Both the position numbers and the translations under genes were made by a program. DNA of 64,000 nucleotides from Opisthocomus hoazin (taxonomy: Eukaryota > Chordata > Aves > Opisthocomiformes > Opisthocomidae), in assembly GCF_030867145.1 (NCBI RefSeq), contig NC_134414.1, forward strand, positions 133,002,465-133,066,464, given 5' to 3'. Each line of letters begins with the position of its first letter. Position 1 is the first letter of the stretch. The notes beneath the pieces are model-generated. The model was not told the origin of the DNA. It was given only the letters and a program-made list of their open reading frames with translations, and searched no databases. This document shows positions 56,560 through 64,000 of this stretch, piece by piece.

Positions 56560-59500
56560 ATGGCCCCGCGCGGGCTCCGCCGGTGGGCGCTGCTGCTGGC
56601 CTGGCTGCCGGCCGGTGAGTGGGGCCGCGCCGGGGTGGCGGAGGGGTCCCGGCCCTCTCCCGGGACCCCCCTCCCCGGGCCGGGACACCCCCGGGGCACA
56701 GGGGGCCCGGGAGCCGCCCTCGGGTTTCGCCCGGGGTGCAGGTGGTGCGGCGGGGGGAGCGGCGGCCGCCCCGCGGGCAGGGGAAGGGAAGGAGAAGGGG
56801 TGGCCTGGCCCAGGCGAGCTTTGTCCGCCCCTCGGCGTCGGCCCCCGCCGGGCGGAGGAGCGGAGCGCCCCCGAGCTCGGCACGAAGGCCGTGCGGAGAG
56901 GAGTTTCGGTGGCCCCGAGGGTGCGGCTACTGCTCTCCTAGGAGGAAGTGGCCGCCTGCCTCCCGGCAGCCTCCGGGACCGCTCGGCTGCTGCCAGCCTG
57001 GTTTCGACCCGAGCGCGGGGTGCAAACGCCGAGGGGCTCCCCTTTGGCTTCTGGAGAGCGCCTGCTCCTGCCTCTGCTGCTAGCTCAGCAGCCCCGGCCT
57101 CTTTCGGGGTCTGGTGTAGCTGCCGTGCTGCCATGCCTGCTGGAGACATGCTTGTATGGAGAGCGGGAGCTCACCGCCATGTCTGCAGGCGGCCTTCAGC
57201 AAGCAGAGTCCTTTCAGCCAAGTTTCACAGGTTTCCTGACAGCTTCTGATCTGCTGAAGGAAATACAGCGATCATTTTTCATCGTGGATGCCTGGGTCTT
57301 TGTTGACAATTTACCTTTAAACACCAAAGTTCAGTTTTTCACAGATAAAAGAAGCAAAAAAAATATGGAGGTGTGCTTGTTGATTGTCTCGCTTGACAGC
57401 CGTGTTCCTACATGATGTGCTAGCTAAAACCTGGCTTCACTGGGCTCTGAAGGTTAGTGTCTTCAGTGCAAAGCCATCGGCCTGGGGTAGCGGTAACTTA
57501 CTAGGTTGGTAGTGTCCAGATGTGTTCTGTCCAACCAAGATAAGAAGGCTGTCTTCATGCAGTGGAGTGATGCAGTCCAGGTTTAGGAACCAGCCTTAAT
57601 TTCACATCTTCGCAGTTTTCTTGGAGGAGATTAGTATGAAACGTCAGACGTGCAGAGACATCTGACTGTCCTCCGGTGGGAACAGCAGGTTTTTAACCTC
57701 TTTAGAAAATAACAAACTTGTCTTTCAACTCTGACACTTTCGCGGAACAGAGGTAGTGAGAAAGGATCGTTTTCATAAAGAGCTTTGGTTTCTGGAAGTG
57801 AAAAGCACATAGTGATTTTGAGTATCTTATTCTTGCCATGGAGATGCTGCTGTAGGAAACCCATGGAAAATCTGTTCTGTTTGCATGAGCCTCAGCAGGT
57901 CAGAATTGATATGGGAATTCATTTGACTGACAATGAGATCAAGGTTTTGCCAATCTTGAGAGTTTTGATTTTGGGTTGGTTTCTTGTGATTTCCTGCAGT
58001 AAGATCCTGTGGGTCAGCTATTTCACAATGAAATCTGAAACAACATGTGTTGAAGTACAATGCTCTTATTTAACAGCAACTGTAACTACCTGTCACCAGC
58101 CTGGACATTGCTTTGCTGCAGCATTGTAAAAACTAGAGATGCTCGTTTTTGCTAGAGGTTTGCATAGCTGCTGGTATTTCTACATTTAAGTGCATGTGTG
58201 TATATCTTATTTTTCAGAAAAGCCTTGGACTCAGAGTTTACCCTGGTCCTCTCTGTGTTTGTATGGTATTTTTAAGGCAAATGAGTTTGCTCTGCCTGTG
58301 CTTTGAGTTGGCTGAACAAGAGTCTGTTTCAAACCAGAAACTGAGCAAGTACTACATTGAAAATATCCTACTGCAGAATTGCTTGTTGAGGCAGCGGTGC
58401 CCCTCTGCAGCATGTTTTCCACCGGGTGGAAACTGGGTGAGCTCTTATTTGCCTGGAACGTACTGTGGAGGTGCAGCCTAAGAGGACAGTGAAAGAACGA
58501 TGCTTGCAGTTGTGATCCAGATGTTACTGTCTCGTCCCTTGTTCCCTTGCTCTCATCCTGAAAACACGGAGTAGAGGGAAAGTCTTTGAACGTTTGATAA
58601 AAATTAAGTGCTGGTTCATGGTGACCCTTTCAGTTGGTACCTTCCAAGCCTTCCCCTTCCCTTCCCTTCTTTCCTGCTGTTGTGCTCCCCGGTTAAGAAG
58701 CAGCTGGCATAGCACTGCAACCCCTGCCCTGTTCTCCAGGGTGTTCTACAGGGCATCCCGCACTCGCTCCACGCTGTTTGTATTCCCTTATCAAAAGCAA
58801 CTGGTGATAACTTTGCTATTGTTCACGACAAGCACAGCTTACTGTATTATCAAAGTTTAAATAAGATAGACATGTCTCTGGAGTGTGGCTAAAATAAAGC
58901 ATAGCTTGTGAGAAGGTTTGTAAAACCTTCCTCAGTGGGTGCAGCTGCTTGGACAGAAAATGCTGTGGGGGTTGTTATGGATGAGTTCTATACATAACAA
59001 TAGCTTCATTAACAAGGAAAAAAAGGGTAATCGGACGTGTGCTGTTCTGAAGTGGCGATAAACAGATTAAGTTTAACTATGATGCTAAAGCCCCAAAGTT
59101 GTATTGTCTTAATCCTGGTCACCATCAGATAACATTCTGATGACTGTTTTAGCGAGACCTTGATAAAATTAATTTGGTGTTTATATGAATGGATGTCACT
59201 GCAGAACTTTTCTGGTTAGGATGACAAGATCAGGCAATCCCATCCTGGGTGTTTCTGGCCCCGATGAATTACCCTCCTGTCTTGGGACAGTTTTCCCCAT
59301 GCGGAAGGAGAGCACAGAGTGATATGCTACATAATGGCTGCTAATAGTTGCTTTGTCCCTCAGGCAGGCCAGTGCAGCTGGCTCAAGCTGCCTTCTGTCA
59401 GGGAAAGACAGGACTCAGATTCTAACCAGGATTTGTAGCTCTGGATGGCTTCACCAGAGGGGCTGGTGAGGTCCATAAGTGCAGGTCTAGATGAGGCCGA

Positions 59501-62500
59501 GGGAGATGTACTTTGGTTGTTGGTCTGGTGCAGAGTGAAAGTTGTGATGTGAGGTCTGTTCCTGCAGGCTGACTGCCTTCTGTGTTCTCATTTGCAGGTT
59601 GCCTCTCCCTCCTGGTGACAGTGCAGGATGTTGAGCGTTATACCACCTTATTTGCCACTGTCGTCCTTAAGTGTGACTACAGCACCTCTGCACAGCTGCA
59701 GGACGTGGTGGTGACCTGGCGCTTCAAATCCTTCTGCAAGGACCCCATCTTTGACTACTACTTAACCTGTGAGTATCGGGCTTGTCCTCCAAGGAATCCC
59801 TCCTCAAATGGGAAGGAAGGAGAAGGTAGACTTACTGGGGAATACAGACTTTTGACCTCTCCCTGCCCACAGACCATGTCACGTGGTGGTATTTCCCTGC
59901 GCTCCAAGAAAAAATACATCATGTCTGTGATTTCTGTTGCAATGTCAAGGCTTTGTGATACGACGTCGTAGAAATCCCAGCCAAAGCAGCTCATTTGTCC
60001 GCCTTGTCATCAACTCAGAAGGCAGAGAGGCTCAGCCACGTTTGACGCATGTCAGTCTTGGCATCCCTATCTTATGCTTCAGCATGTTTGAAAGCAAGGG
60101 CCCTGCAACAAGTGGACTTTATGATTCCATGGCGGACCGCAATGGTTGGAGCTAGATACCTGTGACTAGGTGTTGCTGATTTTAGGAAGCAAAAGAAATA
60201 AGTGCATTTTGGAGGGCAGGAAGACTGCTAAGTAATAACATTTAGTACTGGTGATAGCATTTCATATGCAGACATTCTGGTGTGTGCTGCCTTAATTCAG
60301 GAGTGTTTAAGATGGTTCTTAAGGTGGTATGCAAACTGCATCCTGGGGTGCATCAAACACAGTCTAACCAGCTGATCAAAAGAGGTGATGACCCCACTAT
60401 ATTTAGCGTTGGTGTGGCCTCACCTTAAGTATTTTGTGGAGTTCCTGGACCCCACAATTGAAGAAGGATGTTAAGGTACTTGAATGCATCCAGAGGAGGG
60501 CAACAAAGTTGGTGAAAGGGCTGGAAGGAATGCTCTGTGAGGAGCGGCTAAGGACTTTCGGTGTGTCTAGTTCAGAAAAAAGGAGGCTGAGGGGCAATCT
60601 CATGCTCTCTGCAGTGCCTGGGGAAGGGGGGGGAAGAGGAAAGGGAGGTGCTGAGCTCTTCTCCCTGGCATCCAGTGATAGGACACATGGGAATGGTTCA
60701 AAGCTGTTTCAGGGGAGGTTCAGACTTGACATTAGGAAGCATTTCTTTACCAAGAGGGTGGCCAAACACTGAAATAGTCTTCCTACACAGGTGGTTGATG
60801 TCCCAAGCCTGTCAGTGTTTAAAAGGCATTTAGACAATGCCCTTAATAATTTGCTTTAACTTTTGGTCAGCCCTGAAATGGCAAGGCAGTTGGACTGGAT
60901 GACCATTGTAGGTCATTTCCCACTAAGCTATTCCCTTCCTTTCCCCTTCACCTCAGTAAACCCTGCAGTAAGTTTAAGCTGGCCAGCCTTAGCTCAGCTG
61001 CACACTGAAGACTGAGCTCAGAGCGGGGAACCTGGACTTGTTTAGTGTCTTGGTGCCCAAACTCTCCTTTATGCAGTCTGGATGGGTTGGGTAGGCATGT
61101 TACCAAGTGCTCTACAGCCTAGTCCACAAGCAGGTGGGTCACTAGCTCTGCTGATCAGCGTAATGTGAGTGCTTTGAGCCCAGGCTCAAGCTGATAGCCC
61201 CCAACACGGACAGAAAGCTTGAAGGTCACAGTGTTTGCTTAGTTTGGTCTGCTCTTCATGATCTGTTGTAGATACAGCAATGGAGGAGCCTTTGACAAGC
61301 TTTATCCTCTCCTCTCTTCATTGCAAGCCCTTTACTGACAATGCGGACTGTATCAGTTGTCTCCCCAAATCTCAGCTCCCAAATACCTGACAATTCAATG
61401 TTAGTTTATATCGTGAGTCTGTTATAAGAGTATTGCACAGAAATTGCCTCTAGTCCTCCATTAATTCTGTTAGGTGTCTCTGCACATAATCCTTAGCTGG
61501 AGTCAGATGATGGATTCTTTTCTGTCTTTGAGCTCCACAACATCTGATGGGATACAGGAGGGAAAGGGAGACAATCCCTACAGCAGATCATGTATGCCCT
61601 GAGATTTTTTTTTTTGTAAATAAACACAGTTTTGTTTTAGTTCCAGTACTCCTGGGAGTTTTATAACTTTTTTTCCTTGCAATTTATCTTCATACTCGGA
61701 GCTGCCCTCCAGCCTACCGCCATTTGCTTCTTTATAGTGTTGTTCTTTCAATTGTGAGTGCAGGAAGCATCTTCTCTGCAGCTCCTGCATTTTCAAAATC
61801 TGTGCCATTCCTGTGGCTCTACCTCTGTTTGCTTTTGAGTACTCCAAAGCAACTTATCCTTGCTGGTTTGAAGCCATGCATTGTATTACTAAACCAAAGC
61901 AAATGCACACATGCATTTAAGAGTTCCTTTGCTGCTCACAAGGGGATAGGAATTGGTCCTTTGAAATAACTTTTGACATCTTATTTGGTGATGTGTGTTT
62001 GTAGCATACCAGGCTGCTTTAGCTCTTGGACAGGACCCATCTAATGACTGCAGTGACAGCCAGCGGCAGGTGCGCATTGTCATCCAGAAATATGGGCAGA
62101 AGGATCCTGTGCTGGGTACCGACTACCAGCAACGAAAGATCACCATTCAGAACCGTAAGTGACTTGAGCTCCCAGGCCTGCCAAGTGACGAGAACAATAA
62201 ATATGGCTAATGTCATCTGTAGCTTACATATTCTGTGAGGTGGCACTGGAATAAGAGTTGTGAAGGGCCCTGTCCCCAGCTGGCCTGAGGGTGTTGGAGG
62301 CATTGCAAGCTAAGGCTGAGCTGAGGATGCCTGAGCATTTTGTTGAAGAGTGGGAAAGTAAGCTGAGGAACCCGGAGGCTAGAAAACAGTTCTTTCTTCC
62401 AAGAAGTACTGCATAGTTGTCCAGGTACATTATAGGCTCCCTGCTGTCCCTGGAGCAATAGATGCTGCTACTGCCAGAGGAGTTCTTGGGATGGCTGCCC

Positions 62501-63278
62501 TAACAGGGACAGTGATCAGTGTTCCAAAACCAGTAGGGGATGGCCACAGTGGGTATCTGTTAACATCTGTCACCCAGCAGCATGCTGGTTATTTCACTCT
62601 ACAGAGAACTAGTTCCACTTCTAACTAGCGTTGCCTTCCAGCAACACAAAGAAAAAAGGGACTGGCAGTTGATTCTGTTTACAGGAGTTCTCGATGGACT
62701 CAAACGGGATTGTTTCAAAGTGATGGCTACGCTTGGGAAGAGGGGAGATGCAGTAGCATATGTCACCTGCAGGCAGAGGGTACTTTTATAGTGGGGCCTG
62801 AAAGTAGTGTCTGTCAGTCCCAAATAGCCCGCTGACCTCTCAGTCCCTCTCCCACAGGGGCAGACCTTGTCATCAGTGAGGTCATGTGGTGGGACCACGG
62901 CGTGTACTACTGCACTGTGGAAGCACCAGGAGATACCTCAGGTGATGCGGACAAGGAAGTTAAGCTGATTGTTCTCCGTAAGTGTGGGGTTTTTTTTTGT
63001 CTGTGTGGCGGATATCTCCTCCTGTTCTCTTTCTCCCCACTCCAAGATGTCTCCAGCGGTGGAGAGGTGCTCAGTAACTTACCATGCCCAGATACATCAG
63101 GAGCCTCTTTCTCTCTCCATGTTTCCCATAGACTGGCTCACAGTACTCCTCATCGTTCTCGGAGGCCTGTTCCTCCTTCTGCTGATTGGAATATGCTGGT
63201 GCCAGTGCTGCCCCCAGTATTGCTGCTGCCACATCCCATGTGTCTGCTGCCCAACCCGCTGCTGCTGTAATGAGGAAG
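56560..63278 (+). CDS. ILDR1: ILDR1 (angulin-2), first five coding exons; gene continues past the window
   Basis: ILDR1 is a membrane Ig protein that recruits tricellulin to tricellular tight junctions; in people its loss causes deafness DFNB42, and it has been linked to cholecystokinin secretion. Exons: 56560-56614, 59598-59768, 62005-62154, 62858-62977, 63132-63278. All introns are GT/AG with phase 1. ATG has a good context (GCGCCATGG). Residues 1-19 are a signal peptide ([19 protein letters not shown]). A V-type Ig domain follows, with Cys44 (VVLKCDYST) and Cys144 ([13 protein letters not shown]) and the family block [16 protein letters not shown]. The membrane span lies at about 167-189 ([20 protein letters not shown]), followed by a Cys-rich juxtamembrane run ([19 protein letters not shown]) likely to be palmitoylated. 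The long cytoplasmic exons are not in the window. LSR and ILDR2 share the domain plan; sequence details favour ILDR1. Confidence 0.95.
57151..59597 (+). other. ILDR1: ILDR1 intron 1, no further gene recognised
   Basis: The intron runs from 56615 to 59597; its first 500 bp are still CpG island. The remaining 2.4 kb has short open frames without recognisable similarity and no repeat that I can name with confidence. Confidence 0.55.
60335..60935 (+). mobile_element. CR1 retrotransposon, older 3' copy in ILDR1 intron 2
   Basis: Plus-strand CR1 tail: 'ctgcatcctggggtgcatcaaacac' (GILGCIK region), [38 protein letters not shown], then 'cagcttggactggatgaccattgtaggtc' at the 3' end. Several frame changes show age. 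It shares its 3' words with the fragment at 42925-43082. Same orientation as ILDR1. Confidence 0.92.
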
Positions 63279-64000
63279 GTGAGGTTCAAGCAAATGTGTG
63301 TCCATTCATGGCTTCTGACAAGACAAAAGCTTGACTGGGAGCTTGCTGAGCTCCACTTTCTCCCTCCAGTTCAGCATCCGTATAGACTGAGACATTTCTT
63401 CGGCCAGTGTGTCCTCTGTGACCATTTTTTTTTTTTTTTTTAATTTAGAGGAGGGCAGCTAGGATATATGGAGCCCATCTTACTCCTCTGTCCTACTTTC
63501 AGAAGTTCCTCTTCACTCACACCTTGCTACCAGCTTCCCTCATGTCATCCAGGGCACAATCAACTCCTTTTCATGAGTAGCTCAGGACTTTTCTTCCCTG
63601 TCTTGTAGTTTGTGTGTCTGTGCATGTGAGGAAGGCAAGCAAATGCCTTCATACTATCTCCAAACTGGCCTAACCTTCAAGTGTGTTGCTCTGAGAGGTA
63701 ATTATGTAAAAATTGGAGTTTTCTATCGTCATGTTATTTTCAGAGCTGTTCCTTCCACAAGAAAAAGATTTTGTTTGTTTTTCTTTGGGGAAGGAAGTGA
63801 GGAGAAAGAAAGGAGAAAGATGGTCTGTCTTGGTTGTCAACCCTGCAAATGCATTCTGAGGTTTTGGGGGTCAAGAGAAACTTTGTTGTGTATACTTTTT
63901 AGCACTGATACAGATTCTGCAGCCAGACCCTGTTCCCTTAATAAGGCCAGTGTTTGATTTTGGCTACTAAGGTCATATAACCTCTGTGTTATTGTAACTG
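63279..64000 (+). other. ILDR1: ILDR1 intron 5, 5' part
   Basis: Follows the GTGAGG donor at 63279 to the window end. It holds a run of about 17 T near 63425-63441. The next ILDR1 coding exon was not found here, so it must lie beyond 64000. Confidence 0.7.

Larger units (their letters stand above)
55440..57150. promoter_or_regulatory. CpG island with presumed divergent CFAP44/ILDR1 promoters
   Basis: About 1.7 kb with very high G+C and dense CpG, in sharp contrast to the AT-rich sequence on both sides. ILDR1 starts inside it on the plus strand (ATG at 56560). CFAP44 has no other candidate promoter on the minus strand, so its non-coding first exon is inferred to lie here, probably below 55895. 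No TATA box was seen for either gene. Besides the X-box and NRF1 sites there is GGGAGCTGTAG at 55935-55945, which on the minus strand matches the CTACA-N2-TCCC core of ZNF143-type sites. Limits are approximate. Confidence 0.8.

Noticed and set aside
55947-57149. 400-codon open frame on the minus strand in the CpG island
   Set aside because: Composed almost only of Pro, Ala, Gly, Arg and Ser, overlapping other equally long frames on both strands; this is what high G+C sequence gives by chance. It also crosses the ILDR1 start exon on the other strand.
56374-57249. 291-codon plus-strand open frame reading through ILDR1 exon 1
   Set aside because: In the frame of the ILDR1 signal peptide it runs past the clear GTGAGT donor at 56615 into GC-rich intron; the real protein leaves at that donor.
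1-64000. CRISPR arrays, bacterial operons, phage genes or a new defence-type system
   Set aside because: No spaced direct repeats, no close-packed prokaryotic genes; exon structure and CR1 elements show vertebrate chromosomal DNA.

Overview
The window is vertebrate nuclear DNA and almost certainly from a bird. Introns have GT/AG boundaries, most interspersed repeats are CR1 non-LTR retrotransposons ending in ATTCTGTG/ATTCTATG-type octamers, there are avian-type solo LTRs, and the proteins are clearly vertebrate. The species cannot be named from the sequence alone. No bacterial genes, CRISPR arrays, rRNA or tRNA genes were seen.

Layout. (1) Positions 1-4665, plus strand: the last seven coding exons and the 3'UTR of BOC, the Hedgehog co-receptor, covering the end of the last fibronectin domain, the membrane span and the whole cytoplasmic tail. 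(2) Positions 4666-6830: a short tail-to-tail intergenic gap holding a truncated CR1. (3) Positions 6834-51319, minus strand: the whole coding region of CFAP44 (formerly WDR52) in 34 coding exons. The splice phases all agree and the exons sum to 5,610 nt, which is 1,869 codons plus stop. A 5' non-coding exon must lie further up, probably in the CpG island at about 55.4-55.9 kb. The introns carry CR1 copies of several ages and three solo LTRs. (4) Positions 55.4-57.15 kb: a CpG island between the divergent genes CFAP44 and ILDR1, with an RFX X-box-like site and a perfect NRF1 palindrome. (5) Positions 56560-64000, plus strand: the first five coding exons of ILDR1 (angulin-2): signal peptide, Ig V-type domain, membrane span and Cys-rich juxtamembrane stretch. 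The rest of the gene lies beyond the window.

The three genes do not form one pathway. BOC acts at the cell surface in Hedgehog reception, CFAP44 in the axoneme of motile cilia and sperm tails, and ILDR1 at tricellular tight junctions. The main points of interest are the head-to-head CFAP44/ILDR1 arrangement, which differs from the human one as I recall it; ciliary-type promoter motifs in the shared island; a CpG-rich solo LTR with an intact CRE in sense orientation about 0.6 kb upstream of the first CFAP44 coding exon; and a 2.7 kb CR1 that ends 51 bp from a CFAP44 splice acceptor. I found no convincing new gene system; the window is mostly three conserved genes plus retroelements.
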